Part shown: positions 25,140 to 37,100 of the stretch, piece by piece
Position numbering within the stretch: the first letter of the stretch is position 1
Layout of the letters: each line of letters starts with the position of its first letter
Source of the DNA: Syncephalis fuscata
Taxonomy: Eukaryota; Zoopagomycota; Zoopagomycetes; Zoopagales; Piptocephalidaceae
Direction of reading: 5' to 3'
NCBI GenBank assembly: GCA_025786725.1
Contig: JAHLTZ010000016.1
Location: 62,001-126,000, forward strand
Length of the DNA: 64,000 nt
Notes under the pieces: generated by a model
The model's database searches: none
What the model was told of the DNA's origin: nothing
What the model saw: the letters and a program-made list of their open reading frames with translations, nothing else
Translations under genes and position numbers: made by a program

Positions 25140-25638
25140 TATTAAAACAAATATCATTTAATAATATGCGAATAACATAAATATGCAGTTAAATGTCGAA
25201 AAGACTACGAATTTAGTCATTTGCACGCCTATGAACTAACAGTGATGCTATCTATTAGAGTAGCCAAACGGTCTATGCGACTCATAGTAAAGCAGTATAA
25301 TTTTTTTATCAGATTACTGTTGCATGCTCTTAATGAGCAATTGATTAATATTGATAAAGTTAGCCCAGCAGTACAATACAATAAAATATCACAGACCTAC
25401 AGCTGCTAAATAACCATCAATATTTGCTAAATTTAACCTAATTAAGCAATCCATTTTGATCACTGCAGCTAAGGCATTACCGCCTTTGGAAAGATGCCAC
25501 GCCTTTTGCGTGGATTTGAATAAAGACCTGGGTCCTAAAATAAAATGCTTATTCAATCTATACCTTTTCTTTTTATGTATTCACCTGGCTATTTCGCCTT
25601 CTCAATAATTCACAAGTAGTAGTGCCCTGACTGCCGCC
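25140..25638. other. intergenic, no gene seen
   Basis: Between two plus-strand membrane-protein genes; a 62-codon frame here starts without clear support. Confidence 0.4.
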
Positions 25639-26415
25639 ATGCTAAGCTATTTAACGATAATATCGTTACACACTGTATGTAGTGTTATATTTAATTCGAT
25701 AATATACTATAAACCGTCCGAAGCCATTCGATTACATGTCGGTGCTGTTGGCGGGTCTGACTGCGGTCCTGAGTGCTATGTTCCTGTTATTATCGGCTTG
25801 TTAGCCTTAATCTCTATCAGTACTGTTGCAAAACATTATCTCCGAAAGTACCGCGAGTCTAAAGCACAGCCTACTGTTGCATCGGCCAACGAGATGGGTC
25901 AGCAGCAGCAGCCTGTTGTTAATAGCTCGCCTAATACAACAGTACAGAATAATGCAGTATTTGTCCAGCCCGCTGGAGCTATGGGATTACAGCAGCAACA
26001 ACCCGTGTATTACCAGGTCGTCAGTAATGTGAATCAACACCAGTATCAATCTCATGTAACTCAGCCCATACCGCAACAATCTACTGCGATGATGTACGCA
26101 GCCGCTACTACAGTCGGTGGACCTAGCTATCCAGCGGCAAGTTATCCAGCATCCAATCCTCAAATGCAGCCTGTAGTACATACCTCCAGTCCTATTGTTT
26201 CCCCTATGCTATACCCTACTGTAAGAGATAGCACTGATCATGCATCACATCAAGCAGCCTATAGCAATTCCGCTGCACCAATTGTAAATAGTATCTCGGT
26301 ACATGATGCTGGTAAAGAGCCTCAACCAGGCGTGTCAGCTCCCGTTCCACCACCTCCAGAGTTTACTTCAGCTAATTACTCTGAAATACCTCTCTCGACG
26401 GCCACGCCACAATAG
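25639..26415 (+). CDS. single-span membrane protein with Q/P-rich tail, unknown
   Basis: Single exon, 258 residues. The N-terminus (MLSYLTIISLHTVCSVIFNSIIYY) acts as a signal peptide or anchor. A short ectodomain with two Cys (SDCGPECY) comes next, then a membrane segment (VPVIIGLLALISIS, about 48-62) and a basic stop-transfer KHYLRKYRESK. The remaining ~190 residues are low-complexity Q, P, S and V, with repeats such as QQQQPV and YPAASYPAS, and a PPPPEF near the end that could bind WW or SH3 domains. No family assigned. It resembles small fungal surface or sensor proteins in layout only. Confidence 0.7.
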   Translation: MLSYLTIISLHTVCSVIFNSIIYYKPSEAIRLHVGAVGGSDCGPECYVPVIIGLLALISISTVAKHYLRKYRESKAQPTVASANEMGQQQQPVVNSSPNTTVQNNAVFVQPAGAMGLQQQQPVYYQVVSNVNQHQYQSHVTQPIPQQSTAMMYAAATTVGGPSYPAASYPASNPQMQPVVHTSSPIVSPMLYPTVRDSTDHASHQAAYSNSAAPIVNSISVHDAGKEPQPGVSAPVPPPPEFTSANYSEIPLSTATPQ

Positions 26416-26870
26416 CGATTGATCATTTGATCAACTATTTAATCTGTAGCGTGGCAAAAATACCGTATTATTTAAACAATTTAATTAATTAGTGCCATTA
26501 AAGCCATATTGGTTGATATCAGTCAGCCAATCCTTCCTACACGCTTATTCATTTCCACAATTATAATCATTGAATTATTCATATTCCTGTGCTAGTTTTT
26601 GCTTACATGTAAATAGCTATTTAGCTGAATAGTTCCTACTAAATAATAAATAATATTACATTTTCAATATAGTAAGGATGGTTTTATTTAGCGCTTATCA
26701 ATAAAATTGTAATTATTTTAAGATGAAAGAGTGCAATTTATTATTTCAAATAAACAGTGCCATTTAATAGTATTTTTAGCAATCATCATAACATAACACA
26801 CAATAGGACCAATTTTTATAATTTCTCTTTATTTTACTATTTTTTCGCTTCATTTACGTGATTGTTCAGT
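26416..26870. other. intergenic, no gene seen
   Basis: AT-rich spacer upstream of the mL53 gene. A TTTATTTTAC-rich leader precedes its start. Confidence 0.4.
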
Positions 26871-27305
26871 ATGGCGTCGATCGTTCGTCATTTAACACAA
26901 GTGAATGCCACGTTTCCTTCTTTGAATCGTACAGGTAAATCATGTCGGTAAGCTAGCACAGCATTGCAACGCATGCCTACAAAGCATTATTCTAAATCTA
27001 TTGCAAATAGCGTGTTTTTGACACGGATTATGACAGACGAAGCACGAAGCGAGAATCCAAAGTGTAAATTCCAAGTAAACGTAGTCGATGATTTGAAGCA
27101 ACTACCCAAACTCCAGGTCGTTTTCCGTAAGTACTATATAGTTAGTATAGTAAAATTAACGCCAAGAATTTATTATCATTGGTTATTAGGCGATGGTAAA
27201 GAATTTAATTTAATTACAAACACTTTAAAACCATCCGATATCCAAGATATAATAGGCAAACATGCGCGCAAACTACAAGAAAAAGCAGACGCCATGAATG
27301 GTTAA
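26871..27305 (+). CDS. MRPL53: mitochondrial large-subunit ribosomal protein mL53
   Basis: Three exons, 26871-26947, 27011-27126 and 27190-27305; 102 residues, in the family range. It encodes a small thioredoxin-fold mitoribosomal protein. Features: an N-terminal ITQVNATF-like segment (LTQVNATFPSLNRTGKSCRVFLTRI), which matches the F-N-P..K.AR.FL pattern of the yeast homologue Mrpl44, and the C-terminal block DGKEFNLITNTLKPSDIQDII followed by a terminal helix. The splice joins restore CRVFLTR and FRDGK. It converges on BLOC1S1, with 136 bp between stops. Confidence 0.85.
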
Positions 27306-27441
27306 ATTAGCGCTATAGCAACAATAGCAACAATGACGATTTATAAAGCACTAGGCGTATAATTTCATTAACCAAATAAACAACAATTATACAATTTATT
27401 CATAATCACATATAATGTATTAGTATACAATGAAAGTAAAG

Positions 27442-27985
27442 CTATGCATCTTCTAATGGCTCTTTTGCAATTCGAAGTGTTTCGGCCACCTCTCGCGCAT
27501 CTCCTTCGATTACTTTACAAAAATGAGAAACCATACCAAGTTCCTAATAAAGCAAATATAGCAAGGATATACAACCAATTAGGCCGATTTGCGTATGCTA
27601 CAATCTACTAGCCTACCTTAATGGCGCCATTAAGTTTACTTGATAGACTTAACCATTGCTTTGTTAATTCAATAGTACGTGCTGTTTGGCGGTCAAGCTG
27701 ACTGGCTTGTTGTCGTAATTCTCGCTCATTAGCAAATAATTTGCCAACACTATTGGAATGAACTGTTAGTATGCTTATTCTACAGTTGATAATAAACTTA
27801 CCCAGCGTTTAAAGTCTCGGCTAGAGCATCTGTATAGTCGCCCAGTGCTGTTGCCGTTTCCTTTCGTCGCTTTTCTACAACAAACTATAAGTAAAAAGTA
27901 TGAAACGCCATCTATTATCACTACCGTTGTCTCTGCGCAGCTGAGTCTGACGCGCAGCATGTTCCTTGATAAGTTTTGCCGACAT
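27442..27985 (-). CDS. BLOC1S1: BLOC-1/BORC subunit 1 (BLOC1S1/GCN5L1)
   Basis: Four exons: 27925-27985, 27802-27874, 27617-27749, 27442-27543; 122 residues, the usual size. BLOC1S1 is a helical subunit of the BLOC-1 and BORC complexes that position and mature endolysosomes. It starts MSAKLIKEHAARQTQLRRDNEKRRKE, matching the family's L.KEH..KQ....EKRR.EA. Later it has GVGKLFANERELRQQ, TKQWLSLSSKLNGAIKELG and a final helix. The first intron is only 50 nt. No frame problem. Confidence 0.88.
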
Positions 27986-28256
27986 GACAAACAAAGATGA
28001 GCGTAATACTGAACAAAGTAAGTAAAAGTAGCAAGTTGAGTCGTATTAATTCAGAATGTACAATTATATTTTGTATCATTATTAATAAAATTATTTTATT
28101 TAAATAATAATGATCATTGGGCTTTAAACTAATTAATTGTTTAAACTGATATACTAACAAATGATAAATATGTTTATCGGCATTAAAAGCCAGCTATGTG
28201 TCGTATATTTCATAGATTATCATTACGATTATATTGTTATTATTGAGATTACGCTA

Positions 28257-29564
28257 TTAGTAGCGATAATACCACCAAAGTAGCAGGCCCACCGTGGCTG
28301 CAATAAGTATAAAAGAAATACCCGACATAATACGGTTAAGTAGCCGCCAGCGACGATGCAGCATTGCTCGATGTCGAAGTGCTTCACCGGTGCCTTGTCC
28401 AGCAGGTACACTCTCTTCCGGCTCTTTCCCCTCTTCGGAAACGGCCGCTGTCTCACCAGGAATACTAAGTAGAGCACCAATCCACCAAAGTGGACACAGA
28501 ATAAATCCAAAAGCGAATAGTAAAGCACCTGCCGGCATTTCTCTAGCAAATCGTCGCCGCAAATAATATTCTTCCTCCAAATCATCCGCATTGTAATCAG
28601 GCAATGGCAAATGAAGATACGGCGACGTATGAATAGCATCCTGAACCGAATGGGCATATATTTTGCCCGTAATATCGGTCATTTGCGTCATACTATCTCG
28701 ATAGTGTGAAGCAATACTGGGTGGAGCCCGGTGTTGATAATGATGTGCAGATGACATATCTTGAAATGACATAGGCATGCCTACTGACCCTCTATTGCTT
28801 CCACTATGGACTGACGAGGCAAATGATGAAGTTGACGATGCACGTGTATTGCGAGGCCGTTCAAACGTTTCAGGGGCCGCCATAGATGAAGGTGAGCCTG
28901 GTGTGGGCGAAAATGACCGTGTTATAGATGCACTGGACAGCCGATTACTTGCTTCGGCAGCCCGATTCATCACTGACTTTTTCAATAATGCCGAACCACC
29001 GCTATTGTTGCCACCACCACCACTTTGATTAAACGATACTTGTCGTTGTAGTCGCCGTACTGCCTCACTAGTAACAGCAATGTCTGCAATAGAGTCTGTT
29101 TCTGATTCTGAATGCCCAGATGAGCCTGATCGATCAGCCGCATCGTTGCTATTAGTATTTACAGCCTGATGATTGGCTGAATAGCTATTTAGCTCCTCTT
29201 GATCCATTGCTGCCGTCCCTTCTATATTATCGTCTCTCTCCTGATACTGCTGCTGTGTTGGATCTGGCTGATTGCTAGATGGCCAGGACTGTCGCATAAA
29301 TTCAAGGGTCATTTCCAGCTCCATCGAGCCAGGCATATAGTGCTCACTATGTGTCCCATGAGAGGCTACGCTTTCAGCCTGGCTTGGTTTACGGCGACGA
29401 GGAACAACTGCCGTGGTAGTGGCTCCATCCGCTACTACCCCATCTGACTCCATGGCATTCACAGCCTTTACTTCTATTGCTTCGTTATTACAAATTTCCT
29501 CTTTAGTATCGGTGGTCGGTGATGTCCAATGGCTGTCGTCGTTAGTGTGTCCGTTGGGTGACAT
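28257..29564 (-). CDS. two-TM protein with long disordered N-terminus, unknown
   Basis: Single exon, 435 residues. Residues 1-340 are disordered, rich in Ser, Gly, Asn and Thr, with many SxxS sites that could be phosphorylated. The C-terminus holds two membrane segments: PAGALLFAFGFILCPLWWIGALL (about 350-372) and IMSGISFILIAATVGLLLWWYY (about 412-433). A basic loop RHRAMLHRRWRLLNR lies between them. A short LFxFGFxxxPLWWIGA motif is typical of an uncharacterised fungal membrane-protein family, as I remember it; I have no function to offer. Confidence 0.72.
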   Translation of the reverse strand: MSPNGHTNDDSHWTSPTTDTKEEICNNEAIEVKAVNAMESDGVVADGATTTAVVPRRRKPSQAESVASHGTHSEHYMPGSMELEMTLEFMRQSWPSSNQPDPTQQQYQERDDNIEGTAAMDQEELNSYSANHQAVNTNSNDAADRSGSSGHSESETDSIADIAVTSEAVRRLQRQVSFNQSGGGGNNSGGSALLKKSVMNRAAEASNRLSSASITRSFSPTPGSPSSMAAPETFERPRNTRASSTSSFASSVHSGSNRGSVGMPMSFQDMSSAHHYQHRAPPSIASHYRDSMTQMTDITGKIYAHSVQDAIHTSPYLHLPLPDYNADDLEEEYYLRRRFAREMPAGALLFAFGFILCPLWWIGALLSIPGETAAVSEEGKEPEESVPAGQGTGEALRHRAMLHRRWRLLNRIMSGISFILIAATVGLLLWWYYRY

Positions 29565-31001
29565 AAACTGCCACCGTTTTCAATTATCAACTCACAATAA
29601 AGCTTGCTCAATTTAATTGTATTTGAGCAGTGCCAAAGCAGTTGAATGCCAAATATTTGCTATCATGGAATAACAGTAATAGCAGCACTAATATTAATAC
29701 TAAGTTGATTTAGGTTACAAACAACGAGACAAACAAATGGTACGTTCTATTTCCCGTCTATTCCAGTAAAAGATGGCTGACTTGATGAGCGTAAGTAGCT
29801 GCTACACACGTGTAGAGATGTTTCTTCTATTGGCGGCCCGTAACGATGGCTAGATGGAAATGAGAATAAAAGCAGTAGCTACTGTCACCTTGGCAATAGG
29901 AATAGGCGAGTGGCAATAAGGTAATAATAGTTATATAGATGGTATATAGATGTATAGTAAATACAAGTAATAAGATTGCCAGGTGTAAAATATAGCTGGA
30001 AGTGTTAACTAATAGTGGCAGGAGTAATAGTAGTGTAAAAAAAGAATTGATAAAATCCCATGGACTGGTGTAATAAATAGTGTATTAGAACACAGTCTAA
30101 TACTTGAATGTAGCATCTGAAGTGCTTGTCTAAATATAACTGTTAATATTCATGTGTACAATAGACAATGATTTGTGTTGTAATAATTAGCAATTGTTTA
30201 GTGTTAGTAAATGTTGTATTTGTTTAAATCGACAGCTAATTATTTGCACTGGCTATAGAAGCATTGATATCATTTCTATATAGTGTAAATGAACCGCTGC
30301 TATAACTAATCTAGTCAATAACAGACTATATGTTACTGCGTATTTGTATTGCTTGAGTCTATATATTACTCTATAACAAACAATATATTGTAATATTTGC
30401 TAATTGAGCTGTATTCATGTTTATAACTATATTATTTACTGAATATATATTATGCAAGCTATACTATACTATAGCCAATAGTGTTGATTAATTATTTGGT
30501 ATTTGCATATTATTTGCCATTAACTTACCAAAAGTAATAACACTAAATTATTGTGTTTATTAATGTTAATTGTCGCTATAATGTCATTTAAATTCAAATA
30601 GTAAATAGTCATTAAATCATTTATACATTATTAAAGCACCTATATTTAATTAATTATTATAATAATGACTTGATAAAATAGAATAGTAAACATTTATTTA
30701 TTTAATTATGCTATTATTTACAATGCTGTATATTTTAACAAACAATCAGTAATGTCAGACAATTATTAAACGACTATTATATCATTTGTATTAGTTTAGT
30801 AGCTATATCTATAAAATATTAATTAAATAATTAAATACATATTAATAGCATTATTATAGATATAATTACAATGTATACATGTATGACAAAATAACTGATA
30901 AATACAAACAGTTTATTGTTGTAAAGACCAACACACGTGACTTTTGCAATACCTAAAGTTATTCTAAAGTATACTAATGCTGTCGGCAGCGGTCTCTTGT
31001 T
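29565..31001. other. long AT-rich intergenic region
   Basis: 1.4 kb between the 2-TM gene start and the glutamine synthetase stop. The part near 29.6-30.0 kb is the promoter-side leader with AG-rich stretches; the rest is AT-rich and repetitive in feel (many TTAATTA and TATTTA words), with no gene or RNA I can support. Confidence 0.5.
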
Positions 31002-33271
31002 TTAAGATGAAGTGAAAAGTAATTCGGTGTACTTGGGAATGGGCCAGATCTTATCGGATACGCGATGTTCAAGGAAATCGGCACTGGCACGGACCGCGGC
31101 CATCAATGGGAGAATGCGTTCACAAGCAGCGTGGCTTTGAGCAGCTGCCTCTTCAATCGCCGCCACCTCCTTCGATACTTCATCAAGCTCGGCCGTATCC
31201 TTTTGCAGCTTAGCGATGAATGGTGCCAATTCGTCAAGAATAACACGCTCTGGCATAAGTTCGCTACCAATAGTGGTAAGAGCGGCACAGGTTTCGGCCA
31301 ATGTCTTGCGGTATTCGAAGGCCGCTGGCAATACCATCGTGTTGATCATCGATAGCAAAGTACCTACTTCAATAAGCACGTCTTTGGCGTAGCGTTCGTG
31401 GAGAATGTGGTAACGTGAATGAAGTTCAGATTCGTTAAATACCTTCTGTTTAAGCAGCATATCACGATTGACATCAGCCAATAGCTGTTCAATGGCTACT
31501 GGTGCATTGCGAAGGTTTAGCAGGCCACGCTTTTCAGCCTCAACGACCCATGATTCGGAGTAGTTGTCGCCTTCGAAGCATACTGCTCGGCTGCTAGCAA
31601 TAAACTTCTTGATAACGGCCAATTTGTCAGCATCAGTTGGGTAGGGGCGGTCACCCATCTGTTCGCGCAACGCAGCAGATACTTCAGCAAGCGATGAAGC
31701 AACAGCTGTGTTAAGTAGCGTTACTGGGAAGGATGGCGACTGTTTGGAACCAACAGCACGGAATTCAAACTTATTGCCAGTAAAGGCGAACGGTGAAGTA
31801 CGATTACGATCGGTAAGATCACGGGCAATGTTAGGCAGTGTTGATACCTTCACATCGAGTACACGGCCACCAAGCTTGATGGTTTGAATCTCTGGACGTG
31901 AAAAGTTCTTTACTGGACGTGACTCTTCAATGCTGCGCAATACTTCGGTTAAATGCTCACCCAAAAAGGCAGAAATAATACCGGGTGGTGCTTCATTAGC
32001 ACCAAGACGGTGGTCATTGCTGGCCGATGAAATACCAGCACGCAATAGACCACCATGGACGTGGACGGCGTGAAGGATGGCCACCAAGAAGAGTAAGAAG
32101 CGGTAGTTGGTCTCTGGCTTCTCTGTTGGGTCGAGCAAGTTCTCGCCACGATCGGTAGACATGGACCAGTTACAATGCTTGCCACTGCCGTTAATACCGG
32201 CAAATGGCTTTTCGTGGAACAAAGCCTTTAGCTTGTGGCGATGGGCAACCTTGTGGATGGCATCCATCGTAAGCAAGTTGTGGTCGACGGCCAAAACAGC
32301 CTCTTCGAAGATGGGTGCAACTTCAAACTGAGCTGGGGCCACTTCATTGTGGCGTGTCTTGAGTGGTACACCAAGCTTGTAAAGCTCAAGTTCAACCTCA
32401 CTGATGGCCGATAGCACACGCGATGGAATCTTACCAAAGTAATGGTCTTCAAGCTGTTGATGACGTGGCGGCAAGTTGCCAATCAATGAACGGCCACAGA
32501 TCTTTAGATCAGGTCGAAGTGCATACAATGCACGATCTACCAAAAAAATTCCTGCTCAGTACCTAGTGTAGTAAACACTTGGTTTACAATGCATGGGTGG
32601 CCGGGTGGAGCTGGGTCCAAAAGGTTCAATAGAGTGCATGCATTACGCGATAGAGCTTCACTGGAACGTAATAGCACAGTCTTCTCGTCAAGTGCGTCAC
32701 CGTTGTAGGAAATGAACACAGATGGAATGTAAAGCACAGCAGTACCGTTGACTTGCGGCTGAATGAACATTGGGCTGGTCGTGTCCCAAATGGTGTAACC
32801 ACGCGCCTCAAAGGTAGTGCGCATACCGCCAGAAGGAAAGCTAGAAGCATCCGGCTCTGACTGCAGCAATTCTGAGCCGTGGAACGTATCAATAGCGTGT
32901 ACGCCTTCACCCAAGAATGACGTATTCTTCAATGCCAAAAAGGCATCGTGCTTTTCAGCAGTAGTATCGGTTTGCGGCTGGAACCAGTGAGAGAAGTGGG
33001 TAGCACCACGGTCCATGGCCCAAATACGAACGGCGTGGGCTACGGCATCGCTAGTGGCTTTGTCGAGTGTTTGACGCCCACGCATTTGTCTTAAAAATGA
33101 CGCAAATACCGATTTGGGCAGCGCGTTGGCCATATCCTTTAATGTAAATACATTACGGCCGTATAATTCCGATGGATAATATGGCTTGCCATCGGGGCGT
33201 TGTGGGAACGCGCGGATAGTATGGTCGCGCGATACCGAGGCAATAATGGCATTTTTACGTTGATCCGCCAT
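31002..33271 (-). CDS. type III glutamine synthetase (probable 1-nt sequence error)
   Basis: Glutamine synthetase of class III (GSIII/GlnN), joining ammonia to glutamate with ATP. Intronless, about 756 residues once joined, near the ~700-750 typical of GSIII and far longer than the ~360-residue GSII usual in fungi. Class-specific landmarks: TEQEFF.VD (metal-binding Glu), RHNEVAPAQFEVAPIFE, GINGSGKHCNWSMS, RLGANEAPPG and the RTSPFAFTGNKFEFRAVGSKQS segment. Two frames, 32537-33271 and 31002-32543, meet at a run of seven A (32542-32548); eight would give EFFLVDRALY in one frame. An under-called base is likely; -1 ribosomal slippage on T7 is a less likely alternative. Confidence 0.92.
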
Positions 33272-34149
33272 GATGGAGTGATAATCGATGATAGGAAGGG
33301 AAATTGGCGATAATAAACAGAAAAAGCGCGTCAGCTAACAAGGCGAATAGAGGAATGGCTAGTAGTAGTAGTAATGAAGATGAGTATGTTCTTGCGTTCT
33401 GTGTCGTCTCGTAGTCTGCTTCTTAAATAGTCGAATTGACCGCGTGGACAAGGCAGAACCTAACCGGTGACGTATGCACTTGACCAAAAAGAGATGGGCC
33501 AATGTAGCAGATTGATAGCAGAATCAACCAACAAGTTTGTAACTGTGTGTGTGTGTGTGTGTGTGTGGATGAATAGTATTGGTGACACTATGTGAGTGAG
33601 TGAGTGGGTAAATGAATGAATAAATGAGTGGTGGTCACAATAGATATACGTGTTGGGGTAATTAATGATGGGCGGTAAGACGATGTATATTTATATGTTA
33701 TTAAAGTGATACTGATCAGCTACATAATGTGAATTAAAAAAGGGAAATGGCCGTTGTGCTGACCGTGGGATAAAGGCGAGTGCACTCATCATACACTCAG
33801 TCTATTGAACTTCTAAGGTCAGCTTGTTTCGTTGCCGACTTATCGCCCAATCAAGCACCATTCCGCGTTCACCCTATCCTTTCATTGGCATGTGTAGAGA
33901 AATGGTTATTTGCTCACACTTCAGATATCCATCAGTCTAGATGGATAAAGGAATAAACAGTATTGCCTTGATCTTTTGTCACTATCCTTATTCATGAGTT
34001 GAGTCATTAATAGTCGCTGTTATTATTAGTATCATCTTTACTATCTTTACTATCTTTACTATCGCTGCTATCATTATAAAATAGTAATCTTTATTTATTA
34101 ATAAATGTACAAATAATTGGCTTGATTAGACGCGTTACCAAGAGACGGA
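33272..34149. other. intergenic with (TG)n repeat
   Basis: Upstream region of glutamine synthetase and downstream of IQGAP. It holds a (TG)12 run (33544-33567), TGAG repeats nearby (about 33594-33604) and a CTTTACTAT repeat near 34035-34060. No gene seen. Confidence 0.6.
33544..33567. repeat. (TG)12 microsatellite
   Basis: Uninterrupted TG dinucleotide run in the glutamine synthetase upstream region. Confidence 0.9.
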
Positions 34150-37100
34150 TTAGCTGTAGAATCTAAGAGAGAGAAAGGTATGGTAAGCACACTTGTGTAG
34201 CAACTGCCTAATTGGCAATAATGAGGTAGTACTTACTTTTTGTTAATAAGAAAGACCAATAAATTAACATTGACTTTACAGGCACCATCAAATAAGGCTA
34301 ATACAGGCACATTATTAAATTGGGCCTGTAATAAATCTTCTAATCGTAATGTCATTTCACCACCCGGCAATTTGACACCGAGCATGGAGGCCACTACTGT
34401 AAATATGCCTGGCTCGTCCGATGAAATGGTTAGTGTGATGCGATCATAGTGTTTAGGACTGTGTTCATCAATGGAGATAAGCACGCCTTTTTGATAAAGT
34501 TTATCGGCCGAGTACACGTATGAGCCGAATTTTGGTACTCGTCCTGTACGTTCCAGATCTTTAAGATGAAAATATTGTCGAGTGAACGGGAAGGCACGTG
34601 CTTTCTTTGACTTGTGTGTAAATTGAGCCATACAAGCATTAATGTAGTCAAGGTAGGATTGCTTTTGTTCTTCTAAATAGCGGGCCTTTTCTTGTAAATG
34701 GACCTGTGTATCGCGTATTTTACGCAATTCTTCGCCGCGTTGTACACGTCGTCGGTGTTTATTGCGGATATCGGTGGCAATAGCATTGACCATATCTTGA
34801 TAGTCATTGTCACGTGTTACTTTGCCGAGTGCTTCTAATTTCTCCAAGTTTTGACGAGCCAATTGTTTTAATGCTGCAAAACTAACACTGATAAATACAT
34901 GAATTAATAAATAGAATATTGGTATTATAGATTACTATAGTATAGCTATTATATTTATTGACTTACCCTGTAATGTTCATAAGACTGTTACGGTTGGTGC
35001 TAGGTCGTGACATGGCCGCCTTACGAGAGCTTCCTTTAATCGAAGTTGCATGTACTGTTGTTCTTCCCATTGAGTTACAGGTCGATCAATAATATCAAGT
35101 AGTGTACGCCCTGATTGGATACGGATAATATAGAGCAAATAGCGTTTTGTTTCAAAGAACAAGTGCTTAATCTCAGATTCACCATCTAAAAATAGCATTT
35201 CATAATAAGTAATCGATTGCCAAGCCATGATGTCATAGTAGTAGTACTTACCTGAAATGTTCATAACACGAGGTGTTAGTTCAAGCGCAATTTCATTGCC
35301 ATGTCCGGCATCTTCATGAGCCGGTGGATGTCCGAGTTCTTGTAGAATTTCTCTTAAAGGATCATGAACATCCGGTGCCTGATAGTATAGAATAGATATC
35401 CATTAGTATAATCATTATATTACAAATTTAGTCAAGTATAGCCATCTGGCTATCTAATGGTGTATTTATTGCAATTATGCCCATTACTACTTACCAAAGT
35501 ATCTAAATGCGTTTCAAGCATTTCATGGATCGAGTACAATTCATCTTCTGAAATAAATATGGTAGGCTTTGTTGTATTGGTAAGATCCTGGAACTCATCC
35601 ATAGAGAAATGAGCCTCAGGATCCTGTACTTGTGTAACTATACAGTTCATAGTCAATTAATCTGCCATTTGTAATATGAATAATACTTACCAGCCAGTGA
35701 ATATTGCGCAAACTTCTCTGATGTAAAGGCAACATAATTGTTTAATGGCTGTAAGAAAATATTGTCATCGGCAAACATCTTGCCCATTGATACTTGATTA
35801 AGCATTTTAGCAATCTAGTTAATTAAAAATCGCGTTAACAATGGGTCACCTTTAAATAACCTGCTACTTACTTCGGCGAGATTCTTTCGCTGTAAAGGTG
35901 ATATCATCATTTCAATAACATCAAATGATTCAGGTGCACTAGCAATTATTGCTATTATATAAGCATCATTGTACATTATAAATCATTTAACTTACATAAT
36001 AGCTGGATTAATATAACGATAATAGACCAAATGGCCGACAATCTTCATAATGGCCGTTTCACGTTCGTTAGGGAATTTGCGCTAATTATATTTATGATTA
36101 TTAAATTGTCATTTATAGTTATTTATATTTATGCCTACCATGAGTGCTTCTTTTAATTCACGGGCAATTAATCGAATACCAAATGGCATAGTATTTAATG
36201 AAGAATGAATACGATTAATAAACCGTTCTGTATGATCTCGTAATTGTTGTAAATCTAGCGTATTTATATTGATACAACATTAGTATGTTACTCTATTGGT
36301 CAACTATCAATCACCTACGTCGAATAAGCGTTGATCGAGTTTCTGGATCGGTTAAAGCATCTTCGCGCTGTACATCATAAGGACGTTCACTGCGTACACC
36401 AGTACGAGACTCTTCTTCTCGAATCAAACTACGATAAATCTACAATATGAATGTTAGTATTAACTACAATCTAACTAACTATTTATTACTTACCACTAAT
36501 GGATCAGACTCTAAATCCAATTCTGGATTTTCAACTACTTCACGAATTAATGGCTGCAATAAGTCGCGAAGATATTTGCGTTCTTTGCACCACTACAATA
36601 CAAAAGGTCAGTTTATCTAATATCAGCCATATGATTAATAATTACCGATTATAATGAATGGCCAGTTTGATAAATACAGGATTACCACGAAGGAATTCAG
36701 ATACTTCACTAATACTATCAATTTCAATATTGATGGCCGTCTAAATAACAAACATATAAGTATATACATTACACATAATTATAATGTCACTATTTAATTA
36801 CCTGGAATAGCTTTAATAGCAAATATTCTTCTCGTTGATTTTGGGCAAACCCAATAAACTTAGCACAACTGTTTCAATAAACTTCTTGGCCCATTCATTG
36901 GTACCGCGTTGATTCATAATAAATAGCAGTTGGCCTAGGTAGTTGGGCCGGGTCTGCAATAAATAGAATAGCTCTTGGTAGCTGCTTAGTCGTTGTCGGC
37001 TTGACTTGTCCAAGCTGCCAAGCATTCGACTGGCCAATTGTGCATCATTTTCAATCTTGTAATGACGTTTGCTAGCCTTGATAACTTCTTCCAATGAAAT

